Below, one piece after another: positions 16,648 to 24,931 of a DNA stretch of 64,000 bases. The DNA is taken from assembly GCA_964631945.1 (NCBI GenBank), contig CAZWAY010000015.1:24571-88570 (forward strand), written 5' to 3'. The stretch is from JABFRZ01 sp964631945. GTDB taxonomy: Bacteria > Planctomycetota > UBA1135 > GCA-002686595. The first letter of the stretch is position 1. Every line of letters starts with the position of its first letter. A program made the translations under genes and the position numbers. The notes below the pieces were generated by a model. The model was not told the DNA's origin, ran no database searches, and saw nothing but the letters and a program-made list of their open reading frames with translations.

Positions 16648-17327
16648 GTCCCCCCCAGGGTGACCATGCGCTCGATCCCGAGATACATGAGGCGCATGGT
16701 CTGGTTCACCAGCGTGTTCACGCCCGGCACGAAGAACACGAACAGGATCACCAGGAAGAGGCCGAAGCGCTCCAGGCTGACGTAGGCGTCGCGCACGCCG
16801 CTCGGGAGCAGCCAGGTCATCACGCGCGAGCCGTCCAGGGGCGGGATCGGCAGCAGGTTGAAGGCCGAGAGCACCAGGTTGAAGATCAGGGCCTTCTCCA
16901 GCACCAGCGGCCCGAGCGCGCCCTCGTCCCACAGGCGGAGGTCGTAGACCAGGACCTTGTGCGCGAGGAAGAACAGGGCGGCCAGCAGGAAGTTCGAGAG
17001 CGGCCCCGCCAGCGCCACCAGGGCCATGTCCCGCAGGGGCTTGCGCAGGTTGTGGTAGTTCACCGGCACGGGCTTGGCCCCGCCGATCAGGAAGCCCCCC
17101 GTCATCAGACAGATGGCCGGCAGCACGATCGTCAGGATCGGATCGATGTGCGGCACCGGATTGAGGGTGATCCGTCCCAGGTCGCGGGCGGTCGGGTCGC
17201 CGCACTTGAGCGCCACCCAGCCGTGGGCCGCCTCGTGCGCGCCGAGCGAGAGCACCACCAGCGCGACGACCAGCGCGATCCCGATCGGCGGCATGTCGGT
17301 CACGAAGGCGAGGAAGAGCGAGTCGAT
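16641..17327 (-). CDS. Site-2 protease family (M50) membrane metalloprotease, likely AUC start
   Basis: An integral membrane protease with HEAAH in LSLGAHEAAHGWVALKCGD and the third ligand in NLLPIPPLDGSRV. Five or six helices span the rest. These enzymes cleave transmembrane substrates, often anti-sigma factors. The start is unusual. A GTG at 17303 and an ATG at 17294 exist but have no ribosome site. The in-frame ATC at 17325-17327 lies 8 bases after AGGAG (17336-17340), downstream of a TATAAC -10 element, and would give I-D-S-L-F-L-A, resembling the M-D-x-L-F-L start I recall for relatives. I therefore place the start at 17327 (228 residues); a start at 17303 gives 220. It heads the run with scpA. 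Confidence 0.85.
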   Translation of the reverse strand: MDSLFLAFVTDMPPIGIALVVALVVLSLGAHEAAHGWVALKCGDPTARDLGRITLNPVPHIDPILTIVLPAICLMTGGFLIGGAKPVPVNYHNLRKPLRDMALVALAGPLSNFLLAALFFLAHKVLVYDLRLWDEGALGPLVLEKALIFNLVLSAFNLLPIPPLDGSRVMTWLLPSGVRDAYVSLERFGLFLVILFVFFVPGVNTLVNQTMRLMYLGIERMVTLGGTW

Positions 17328-17362
17328 GGTGGGAGCTCCTGGCGTGCGCGGATGGGCCGTGC

Positions 17363-17368
17363 GTTATA
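17363..17368 (-). promoter_or_regulatory. Candidate -10 element of the M50-scpA-trx-fmt run
   Basis: TATAAC on the minus strand is the best -10 match in the divergent region. The -35 area is poor. It lies 35 bases before the proposed ATC start and leaves room for the AGGAG ribosome site. Confidence 0.4.
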
Positions 17369-17402
17369 GCTCGACCCCCCACGGACTTCACGCGCGCTCG
17401 CC

Positions 17403-17432
17403 TTGAAGGGCCCGCGCCCACGCGCATAGAAT
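17403..17432 (+). promoter_or_regulatory. Candidate sigma-70 promoter of kdsD and the envelope operon
   Basis: TTGAAG (17403-17408) and TAGAAT (17427-17432) are spaced by 18 bases, with 4 and 5 of 6 consensus matches. The leader to ATG 17507 is about 67 bases. Confidence 0.45.
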
Positions 17433-17506
17433 CGCCGCGTTCGGCACAGCACGGCCTTCCGCACAGCTACCGACTCGGCCCACACTCCAGAGGATCCGCA
17501 ACCGCG

Positions 17507-18490
17507 ATGGCAGGAGCGCACAGGGGCGATCGGCTGGCCCGGGCGGCGGAGGTGATCCGGCTCGAGGCCCAGACGATCGCCGGACTCATCGAACGCCTGG
17601 ACGGGCGCTTCGACGAGGCGGTCGAGCGCCTGCTCGCCTGCCGCGGGCTCGTGGTCGTCACGGGCATGGGCAAGGCTGGCCTGGTGGGCGCCAAGGTCTC
17701 GGCCACGCTGGCCTCGACCGGCACGCCCTCGATCGCGTTGCACCCGGTCGAGGCCATGCACGGCGACCTCGGGCGCATCCGCCCCGACGACGTGGTGCTG
17801 GTGCTGTCCAACTCGGGCCAGACCGACGAGCTCAAGGAGCTGTTGCCGCACGTGCGCCGCATCGGCGCGGCCATCGTGACCATCACGGGCGACACGGACT
17901 CCTCGATCGCCAAGCTCTCCGACTGCGTGCTCGACCTCGGGCGCGTGGACGAGGCCTGCCCGCTCGGGCTGGCGCCCACGGCCTCGACCTCGGCCATGAT
18001 GGCGCTCGGCGACGCGCTGGCGATGGTGGTGCTGGCCGAGCGCGGCTTCAGTCGCGAGGACTACGCGCGCTACCACCCCTCGGGCTCGCTCGGACGGCGC
18101 CTGATGCGCGTGCACGAGATCATGCGCACCGGCAAGGAGCTGCCGCTCGTGCCGCTCGGGACCAGCGTGGTGGACGTGATCCTGATCATGTCGCGCACCA
18201 CCGGACGCCCGGGCGCGGCCCTGATCGTCGACCGCGAGCAGCGTCTGGCCGGGATCTTCACCGACGGCGACCTGCGGCGCCTGCTGGAGCGCGGCATCGC
18301 GCAGCTCGAGCAGCCCGTCGACGCCTTCATGGGCCGCGCGCCGAAGACGATCGACGCGCAGGCCTTCGTGGACGACGCCGAGCGCCTGCTGCGCGAGCAC
18401 AAGATCGACCAGATCGCGGTCGTGGATCCCGCCGGCAAGGCCGTCGGCCTGGTGGACGTGCAGGATCTCCTCGACACCCGCGTGGGCTAG
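17507..18490 (+). CDS. kdsD: Arabinose-5-phosphate isomerase, KpsF/GutQ family
   Basis: A protein of 327 residues with an SIS sugar-isomerase domain (VVVTGMGKAGLVGAKVSATL, VLVLSNSGQTDELKELLP, LGLAPTASTSAMMALGDALA) and two CBS repeats from about residue 205. It interconverts ribulose-5-phosphate and D-arabinose-5-phosphate, the first step of Kdo synthesis for lipopolysaccharide. The family motif YHPSGSLGRRL is intact. It is followed by kdsC and the Lpt fusion, consistent with an outer-membrane operon. The stop codon TAG is part of a CTAG duplicated around an inserted inverted-repeat element, so the insertion hit exactly at the gene's end and left the protein intact. Confidence 0.92.
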   Translation: MAGAHRGDRLARAAEVIRLEAQTIAGLIERLDGRFDEAVERLLACRGLVVVTGMGKAGLVGAKVSATLASTGTPSIALHPVEAMHGDLGRIRPDDVVLVLSNSGQTDELKELLPHVRRIGAAIVTITGDTDSSIAKLSDCVLDLGRVDEACPLGLAPTASTSAMMALGDALAMVVLAERGFSREDYARYHPSGSLGRRLMRVHEIMRTGKELPLVPLGTSVVDVILIMSRTTGRPGAALIVDREQRLAGIFTDGDLRRLLERGIAQLEQPVDAFMGRAPKTIDAQAFVDDAERLLREHKIDQIAVVDPAGKAVGLVDVQDLLDTRVG

Positions 18491-18666
18491 CCCGGATTAT
18501 TCATGAGACCTCGGCTGCAACGTCGCGACTGCCCGCATCTGCAGTGCTTTGCTCCCTGCGAGGTCTCGACGACCTGTCAGAGGTCGTCTCCGCTGCTCTC
18601 GGTCGCAAATCCCTGCATCTGCGGCCATTCGCGACGTTTCGCTCGAGGTCTCATGAACAACCCGGG
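18491..18666. mobile_element. MITE-like element with about 60-bp terminal inverted repeats and CTAG duplication
   Basis: The left end (CCCGGATTATTCATGAGACC) and the right end read on the minus strand (CCCGGGTTGTTCATGAGACC) match at 18 of 20 positions. The similarity continues imperfectly for about 60 bases on each side (CGTCGCGA, GATGCAG and TTTGC shared). The centre holds a perfect 8-bp hairpin, GACGACCT/AGGTCGTC with a 5-base loop. CTAG occurs directly outside both ends (18487-18490 and 18667-18670), as a 4-bp target duplication. No transposase is encoded, so it is a non-autonomous element of 176 bases. It separates kdsD from kdsC. Confidence 0.75.
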
Positions 18667-18675
18667 CTAGAGGCC

Positions 18676-19260
18676 TTGACCTCCTCCCCCCGAGATGCGG
18701 CGGCGGGAGCGCTCGCGCGAGCGCTGGCGGCGGCGCGGCTCGTGGTGCTCGACGTGGACGGCACGCTGACCGACGGACGCGTGGCGTACCTCGGCGACGA
18801 GGAGCTGTGCACCTTCGACGTGCACGACGGCCAGGGCCTGGTGTGGCTGCGCGAGGCCGGGCTCGAGCTGGCCTGGATCTCCGGGCGGGGCTCGCGCGCG
18901 GTCGAGCGCCGCGCCGCGGAGCTCGGCGTCCGCGAGCTGTTCCTGCGCGTCGGCGACAAGGCGCGCGTCTTGGGCGAGCTCCAGCGGCGGCTCGACATCG
19001 CGCCGGCGCACACGCTGGCCATGGGTGACGACCTGGCCGACCTGGCGCTGGCCGGCGGCGCGGGCCTGTTCGTCGCGCCGGCCAACGCGCGCGCCGAGGT
19101 GCGCGCGCGCGCCGGGCTGGTCACGCGCGCGGCCGGCGGCGCGGGCGCGGTGCGCGAGCTGGCCGAACTCGTCCTGGACGCGCGCGGGCTGTGGGACGCG
19201 CGCCTCGCGCGCGCGAACGAGCGCTCCGAGCCGCGGCCAGGACCGGGAGCCGCGCGGTGA
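18676..19260 (+). CDS. kdsC: 3-deoxy-D-manno-octulosonate 8-phosphate phosphatase-like HAD protein
   Basis: HAD phosphatase of the KdsC/KDO-8-P type, about 194 residues. Motif I is VVLDVDGTLTDG with its nucleophile Asp, then DVHDGQGLVWL, motif II in LAWISGRGSRAVE, and motif IV in HTLAMGDDLADLALA. It would dephosphorylate Kdo-8-P. No ATG precedes motif I; TTG at 18676-18678, just after the inserted inverted-repeat element, is the likeliest start, so the insertion may have replaced the original upstream region. The stop overlaps the GTG of the Lpt fusion gene (GTGA), implying coupling. A C-terminal Arg/Pro tail is non-conserved. Confidence 0.85.
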   Translation: MTSSPRDAAAGALARALAAARLVVLDVDGTLTDGRVAYLGDEELCTFDVHDGQGLVWLREAGLELAWISGRGSRAVERRAAELGVRELFLRVGDKARVLGELQRRLDIAPAHTLAMGDDLADLALAGGAGLFVAPANARAEVRARAGLVTRAAGGAGAVRELAELVLDARGLWDARLARANERSEPRPGPGAAR

Positions 19261-22200
19261 AGAAGCTCCTCTTCTTCCTGCTACTGCTCGGGGCCGGACT
19301 CTTCCTGCTCTACCAGCTCGATCGGCGCGGACGCCCGGACCTGCCGGACGAGCCGGCGCCGGACGAACAGCCGCGCACCGCAGTCGACAAGGGCTCGCAG
19401 GGGCTCCAGCCCGGGGGGCCCTCGCGCCTGACGCGCTACGACCGCGAGACGAAGCGCCTCCTGTACGAGGTGCGCAGCGAGGACACGCGCAGCGAGGGCG
19501 GCTTCGACGTGCTCTCGAACGTGACGCTGGAGCTCTTCGATCCGGCGCGCGAGGAAGTCGTCGCGCTGCGCCTGTGGGCCACGAGCGCGCGTGCCAAGCG
19601 CGCCTCGGTCGACGGCCTGCAGCCCACCTGGGAGGACCGCTTCGAGCTGGAGGGCGTGCGCGCCGAGATCCTGGCGGGGATCCCGCTCGCGCCGCTGTCC
19701 TTCGAGACCGCCCGGGCGGTGGTCGAGGGGCTCGAGACGCTGGAGACGCGGCGCGTGTCGACCGAGCTGCCGTTCACGGCGCGCTCGCCCGAGCTCGCGC
19801 TCGCCGGCCGCGGCTTCGAGTGGCGCGTCGCGCGCGATGAACTCGAGATCCTGCACGGCGGCCGGATCGAGCTGCTGCGGGCGGGCGCGCTGCCGGCCAC
19901 CCTGACGGCGCGCGGCGAGGGCCCGCTGCGCCTGCAGCGCACGGCCGGACCTGACGGGGCCGTGACCCTCGAGGCCTGGCAGGGCGCGGTGCTGGAGCCG
20001 GGCGCGGAGAACCCGGGTCGGCTGGAGGCCGAGCGCATGACGCTGCGCGCGCGCGCGACCGACTCCGGAGCCGTCGCCCCGTCCGCGGCGCGCCTGACCA
20101 TCGAACGGCTGGAGGCCGAGGGCAACGTGGACTGGACCTCGGGCGAGGCGCGCTTCCAGGGCCAGCGCCTGGTCGCGGGTTTCCTGGCCGAGGGCCGCCT
20201 CGAGCACGCGCGCCTGGAGGGCGAGCCGCGCGCCGAACTCGCGCTGCTGCTGGCGGGCGGAGTGCTGTCCAGCGCCGACACGCCCGAGCAGCGCCTGATC
20301 GTGCTCGAGGGCCAGGACGCGCTCGACATCACCTGGCAGGACGGCGGCTACGCGTTGCACGTCGAGAGCGCGCCCGCGACGCCCGGCCAGCCCGCGCGCG
20401 TGCCGACCGTGGTGACGCGTGACTTCCGGCTGCAATCGGCGGCCTCGATCGACGGCTGGCTGTCCGAGGACCAGCGCTCGGCGCACTTCGAGGCCGCCGG
20501 CGGCGTGCTCGTGACCAGCGGCGAGGCCACGCTCGAGACCGCCAAGTTCGCGGCCGAGATCGGGCCCGACGCCAACCAGGAGACCGTGCTGGTGGGCACG
20601 GCCTCGGGTGGCGCGCGCCTGACGGGCCGGCTGCCGCGCGAGGAGGGCGATCCCGGTCCGCCGCGCGCCTTCGCCCTGACCTCGCCCGACGGTCTGAAGC
20701 TCGAGCGCAGCCCGCGCGGCTGGCGCGTGATCGAGAGCACGCGCGTCGAGGTCACGCTCGACGAACCGAGCGGCTTCCACGCGCGTGCCGATCGGGTCAG
20801 CGACTTCGTCGTGCCGCAGTCGGGCTCCGGCCTGTTCGCGCGCGAGGGCCTGCGCTTCCTGGCCCGGGGTCAGGTGGCGGTGGACTTCGAGCAGGGCAGC
20901 TTCGGCGGCGAGGAACTGGAGGTCCTGGCGGTCGCGCCCGTGCCGCGCTTCGTGGTGCACGGCACGCCCGAGGCCAAGGCCTTCGTGCGCTGGAAGGACT
21001 TCGGCGAGGCGACCGCGCTGGAGGTCGAGCGCACAGGCGACACGCTGATCGCGCGCGGCCAGGTCGATGGCTCGGCCGACTTCTCGGCCGGCGAGGGCAA
21101 GGGCGACGCGCGCACGACCTTCGCCGGCGACGAGCTGACGCTCGACCGGAGCGAGAGTCCCGAGCTCCTGCCGGGCGAGCGCCTGCGCACCCTGCGGGCC
21201 CAGGTGAACGGCAACGTGAGCGGCAGCATCACGGCCGAGGGCGAGACGCTCGTGCTGCGCTGCGCGCGCTTCTCGGCCGAGAACCGCGTGCGCCTGGTGA
21301 CGGGCGTGGAGGCTCCGCTCGAGCTCGGCTCGCTGTTCATCGCCGAGGGCGCGGTCCACGTCGATTCCCTGACCAAGGACGGCGAACTCGCGCTCGATTG
21401 CGAGCGCTTCGAGGTCGAGCGCACGGCGCGCGACGTGGAGAGCGGCTTCCGCCAGCTCACCGCCAACGGCAACGTCCGCTTCCAGGGACGCTTCGGCGCC
21501 GAGCGCGCGCGCGACATCGGCGGTGAGTGCGAGGTCTTCGTGTTCGACTCGGGCCGGCGCGGCAGCATGGAGGCGGCCCCGCACGGGCGCGTGCTGGTGC
21601 GCGGCCTCGACCCGGAGGGCAAGTCGCCCTACCGGCTGACGGCCGAGCGCGTGGACTTCGAGCTGACCGATGACGACGTCCTGCGGCTGCGCGCGCTGCG
21701 GCCGGAGGTGCGCATGCTCGGACTGCGCGCGCGCGCCGAGCACTTCACGGCCGACGACCAGACCGGCATCACGCTCAGCGGGAGCGTGCGCCTTTCCGGC
21801 GCCACGAGCGCCCAGGTGCCCTTCACGCTCGAGGCCGAGGAGGTCGTGCTGGTGGGCCGGCGTCAACCACAGGCGGAGGGTGCCGACGTCGAGGACCAGC
21901 TCGACGGCCTGTTCGCGCGCGGCGGCGTGGACTTCCGCCTGAGCGATTCGATGCGCGCGCGCGGCCAGCGCCTGGCGGTGCGCCGCGCGAACGGCCTGTT
22001 GCGGCTGGAGGGCGTGCCGGCCTCGTTCGAGATGGGCGCCACGCGTCTCGAGACCGAATGGGTCGAGTTCGACCCGGTGCTGCAGGTCCTGGTGGCGACG
22101 GGCCGCGGGCGCATGCTCACGCAGGCGGAGACGCCCGGCGCCTCCGCGCCCGAGGAGGGCTGGACGCTGAGCTTCCTCTCGGCCTCGACCCTGCTCGAGC

Positions 22201-24518
22201 TCGACTCGGTCATCCTGGTGGTGCAGGAGCCGGTCTTCCACGCCACGCTGTTCGAGTCGGCGCTGCGCGCGAGCTGGGCCATCTTCTGGCTCAACCGCGA
22301 GGCGCTCGAGGGCTCCGGTCGGCGCGACGAGCTGTTCGAGGGCCTGCGCCGCACGCTGGCGAGCATGAAGACCGTGCGCGAGCGCGCCGGGCTGGCCGAC
22401 ATCCTGGCGCTGTTCCAGTCCCCCGAGCTGGCCGGGGTCCTGCGCGAGGTCTACTTCGAGGGCCCGGTCGAGGTCCTGGCGGACGGCGAGCTGCTGGCGC
22501 GCGCCGACGCGATCTACCTCGACGCGGCCTCGCACCACGGCTGGCTGGCGCGCGCCACGGTCAACATGGGCGCGCAGTTCCTGGGCCAGCGCCAGGAGAA
22601 GCTCGTGATCCGGGCCGACTGGCTGCGGCTCTCGGGCGACGGCAAGCTGCGCGCCGACCACGCCACGGTGACCTCGTGCTCGTTCGACGAACCGCACGTG
22701 CGCGTGGTCACCGGCGACCTGCGCATCGAGCCCATCGTGGGGCAGGGCAAGGAGCACTACCGGCTCCTGCTCGAGGACAACCGCGTCGAGCTGTACGACT
22801 GGATCACGATCCCGTTGCCGACCATCGACGTGGCCACCGACGACGAGTTCAAGCCGCTCCTGCCGACGCTGAGCATCGCCGATTCGGCGCGCTTCGGGAC
22901 GCTGCTCGGCTTCGCCTTCACGCGCCCGGCCGACAACGTGGGCGAGCTATTCGACAGCATCGCGCGTCCGGACGGACACGCCGCGGGCGAGCCCGGCCCG
23001 GTCGCGGGCGAGCCCGGCGCGCCGCCGCCCAAGCCGCGCTCCGAGGTGGACGCGAACTACAAGGTGGACGGCTCCTACCTCGGCTCGCGCGGCGCGCTGC
23101 TCGACCTCGGACTCGAGATCGAGGCCAAGCAGGACTACTGGTTCGACCTGTACCTCGGACTCGTGCTGGACCGCGGTGAGGACCGCGGGTTCGTGCGCGT
23201 GGACCCGGACGATCGCGGCAGCCTGCGCCGCTGGCTGCGCTCACAGGCCTACTTCGACCAGGGCAAGAGCGCCTGGAGCTTCTCCTACAGCGAGCAGAGC
23301 GACGCGGCCGTCCAGTCGGAGTTCTTCGAGGGCCAGTTCATGCGCTACGAACGCGCGGAGAACTACGTGCAGTGGCGCCGCAGCTCGGACGAATACTTCG
23401 TGCAGGGTTCGGCCAAGGTGCGCGTGGACGACTTCCGCACCCAGGTCGAGGAGCTGCCCGCGCTGAGCGTCTATCGCGGCCGCGCACCGCTCCTGCGCCT
23501 GGGGCAGCTGTCCTTGCTGCACACGGGGGATGCGAGCGCCGAGTACCTGCGCCGGCGCGTCGGCCGGGACCCGCACAGCCCGTTCGAGACCCCGGCCAGC
23601 TTCAACGACGTCGACGTGGGTGACTTCGGTTCCCTGGACGGACTGGGCGAGCGCGAGGTCCTGCGCGTGGACTCGCGCCAGGCGCTCGAGCTCCCCGTGC
23701 CGCTCGGCGCGGGCTGGAAGCTGACGCCCTTCGTCTCGGCCCGCGCCAGCGCCTGGAGCGAGGGCGTGGAGGACGGCGACGATCCCACGCGCATCCTGGC
23801 CGAAGCCGGGGCGCGGCTCGGCGCCACGTTCTGGAAGCGCGTGGGTGGCAAGCTGCACCAGCTCGCGCCCTTCGTCGAGTACCGCGCCGAGCTCGAGCGC
23901 CAGGACGAGAACGGCACACCGGTGGAGAACGACGTGGTCGATCGCTTGCTGTCGGGCGACTTCCTGCGCTTCGGTTCGCGCGGACGCTTCTGGAACAGCG
24001 GCGAGAACTCGACCCTCGACCTGGACCTGATCGCCACCTACGCCAAGGACCGCTCCGACCTGCAGCCGGACGGCTGGCTGCCGCTGGAGGTCTTCGGGCG
24101 CCTCCTGCTCGATCCCTACGGGCACGAGTTCGAGCTGTTCCACGACGCGCGCTACGACCTGGAGAACTCGCGCACGGCCTACTCGCTGGTCTCGCTGGGC
24201 ACGCACTTCGGCGAGGAATGGGGCGTGCAGGTCTCGCACCAGCGCGGCCTGGACGCCGACGCCCAGCCGCTGTTCGAGGCCGCCTCGGTCTCGGGCCTGT
24301 ACCGCTGGAGCGAGAAGTGGGAGTTCGAGGCGCGCGAGTCGTTCTCGCTGCTCGAGAACCAGGGCCTGGACACGAAGGTCGTCCTGCGCCGCTACGGCCA
24401 CGACATCGTGTTCGAGCTCGAGAACAGCGTGCGCGAGGGCGAGGGCTCCTCCTTCGGGATCAGCGTGAAGCCGCGCTTCGGCTACCGTCCGCCGCGCGTG
24501 GGCTACGTGCCCTGGTAG
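19257..24518 (+). CDS. Giant LPS-assembly protein: LptC/LptA(OstA)-like regions fused to LptD-like barrel
   Basis: A protein of 1753 residues from GTG 19257, overlapping kdsC. An N-terminal signal anchor (KKLLFFLLLLGAGLFLLYQL) precedes an LptC-like stretch (about 55-160: SRLTRYDRETKRLLYEV, FDVLSNVTLELFD). Residues 160-1050 are a long chain of OstA-type beta strands (EGNVDWTSGEARFQGQRLVA, FTADDQTGITLSGSVRLSG). Around residue 1138 is ATVTSCSFDEPHVRV, matching the LptD N-domain segment that carries a disulfide Cys. The last 480 residues look like a beta-barrel with alternating aromatic strands, ending FGYRPPRVGYVPW. I infer a single polypeptide bridging inner-membrane side to outer membrane in lipopolysaccharide export. 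LptD is usually about 800 residues and separate from LptC and LptA. Confidence 0.7.
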   Translation: MKKLLFFLLLLGAGLFLLYQLDRRGRPDLPDEPAPDEQPRTAVDKGSQGLQPGGPSRLTRYDRETKRLLYEVRSEDTRSEGGFDVLSNVTLELFDPAREEVVALRLWATSARAKRASVDGLQPTWEDRFELEGVRAEILAGIPLAPLSFETARAVVEGLETLETRRVSTELPFTARSPELALAGRGFEWRVARDELEILHGGRIELLRAGALPATLTARGEGPLRLQRTAGPDGAVTLEAWQGAVLEPGAENPGRLEAERMTLRARATDSGAVAPSAARLTIERLEAEGNVDWTSGEARFQGQRLVAGFLAEGRLEHARLEGEPRAELALLLAGGVLSSADTPEQRLIVLEGQDALDITWQDGGYALHVESAPATPGQPARVPTVVTRDFRLQSAASIDGWLSEDQRSAHFEAAGGVLVTSGEATLETAKFAAEIGPDANQETVLVGTASGGARLTGRLPREEGDPGPPRAFALTSPDGLKLERSPRGWRVIESTRVEVTLDEPSGFHARADRVSDFVVPQSGSGLFAREGLRFLARGQVAVDFEQGSFGGEELEVLAVAPVPRFVVHGTPEAKAFVRWKDFGEATALEVERTGDTLIARGQVDGSADFSAGEGKGDARTTFAGDELTLDRSESPELLPGERLRTLRAQVNGNVSGSITAEGETLVLRCARFSAENRVRLVTGVEAPLELGSLFIAEGAVHVDSLTKDGELALDCERFEVERTARDVESGFRQLTANGNVRFQGRFGAERARDIGGECEVFVFDSGRRGSMEAAPHGRVLVRGLDPEGKSPYRLTAERVDFELTDDDVLRLRALRPEVRMLGLRARAEHFTADDQTGITLSGSVRLSGATSAQVPFTLEAEEVVLVGRRQPQAEGADVEDQLDGLFARGGVDFRLSDSMRARGQRLAVRRANGLLRLEGVPASFEMGATRLETEWVEFDPVLQVLVATGRGRMLTQAETPGASAPEEGWTLSFLSASTLLELDSVILVVQEPVFHATLFESALRASWAIFWLNREALEGSGRRDELFEGLRRTLASMKTVRERAGLADILALFQSPELAGVLREVYFEGPVEVLADGELLARADAIYLDAASHHGWLARATVNMGAQFLGQRQEKLVIRADWLRLSGDGKLRADHATVTSCSFDEPHVRVVTGDLRIEPIVGQGKEHYRLLLEDNRVELYDWITIPLPTIDVATDDEFKPLLPTLSIADSARFGTLLGFAFTRPADNVGELFDSIARPDGHAAGEPGPVAGEPGAPPPKPRSEVDANYKVDGSYLGSRGALLDLGLEIEAKQDYWFDLYLGLVLDRGEDRGFVRVDPDDRGSLRRWLRSQAYFDQGKSAWSFSYSEQSDAAVQSEFFEGQFMRYERAENYVQWRRSSDEYFVQGSAKVRVDDFRTQVEELPALSVYRGRAPLLRLGQLSLLHTGDASAEYLRRRVGRDPHSPFETPASFNDVDVGDFGSLDGLGEREVLRVDSRQALELPVPLGAGWKLTPFVSARASAWSEGVEDGDDPTRILAEAGARLGATFWKRVGGKLHQLAPFVEYRAELERQDENGTPVENDVVDRLLSGDFLRFGSRGRFWNSGENSTLDLDLIATYAKDRSDLQPDGWLPLEVFGRLLLDPYGHEFELFHDARYDLENSRTAYSLVSLGTHFGEEWGVQVSHQRGLDADAQPLFEAASVSGLYRWSEKWEFEARESFSLLENQGLDTKVVLRRYGHDIVFELENSVREGEGSSFGISVKPRFGYRPPRVGYVPW

Positions 24519-24577
24519 GGCGTTCGCCGGGCTCGCGGTTGCGGAGCGGCGCCGCCCCCCTCTACCATCGCGAGGCC

Positions 24578-24931
24578 ATGCTGGCGTTCCTCAACCTCGG
24601 CCCGATGGAGCTGGTGCTGATCGTGGTCGTGGCCGTGCTCGTCTTCGGCAAGGACCTGCCCCAGGCCGCCAGCAAGGCCTACCTGCAGGTGCGCAAGCTG
24701 CGCAACGCGGTCGACGACCTGCGCCGTGATTCCGGCATCGAGCGCGAGCTGCGCGACATCGAGCGCAGCGTGCGCGAGGCAGAATGGGAGGCGCGTCGCC
24801 CGACGGCGCCCGCGCGTCCGGCCGAGCCTCCGCTCGCACGCGCCGACCTGCCGCAGGTCGCGAGCCCGGAAACGCCGCCGCCGGAAGCGGAGTCGGGCGC
24901 TGCGCCGCGGGCTACGGACGCGGCTTCTTGA
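24578..24931 (+). CDS. tatA: Sec-independent translocase TatA/TatB-type protein
   Basis: A protein of 117 residues starting MLAFLNLGPMELVLIVVVAV, with the short N-terminal helix, the FGKDLPQ hinge and an amphipathic helix (ASKAYLQVRKLRNAVDDLRR). The extended acidic, Pro/Ala-rich tail and the Glu before the hinge region leave TatA or TatB both possible. Such proteins form the twin-arginine export pore. TACCAT lies 9 bases before ATG, suggesting its own leaderless promoter. It follows the Lpt fusion gene by 59 bases and its 3' end overlaps the convergent MshEN-domain gene by 20 bases. No tatC is seen in the window. Confidence 0.85.
   Translation: MLAFLNLGPMELVLIVVVAVLVFGKDLPQAASKAYLQVRKLRNAVDDLRRDSGIERELRDIERSVREAEWEARRPTAPARPAEPPLARADLPQVASPETPPPEAESGAAPRATDAAS

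Noticed and set aside
19281..22757. A 1158-residue minus-strand open frame opposite the Lpt fusion
   Set aside because: Composition is an antisense shadow of the plus-strand gene; the Lpt frame has clear domains and overlap with kdsC.
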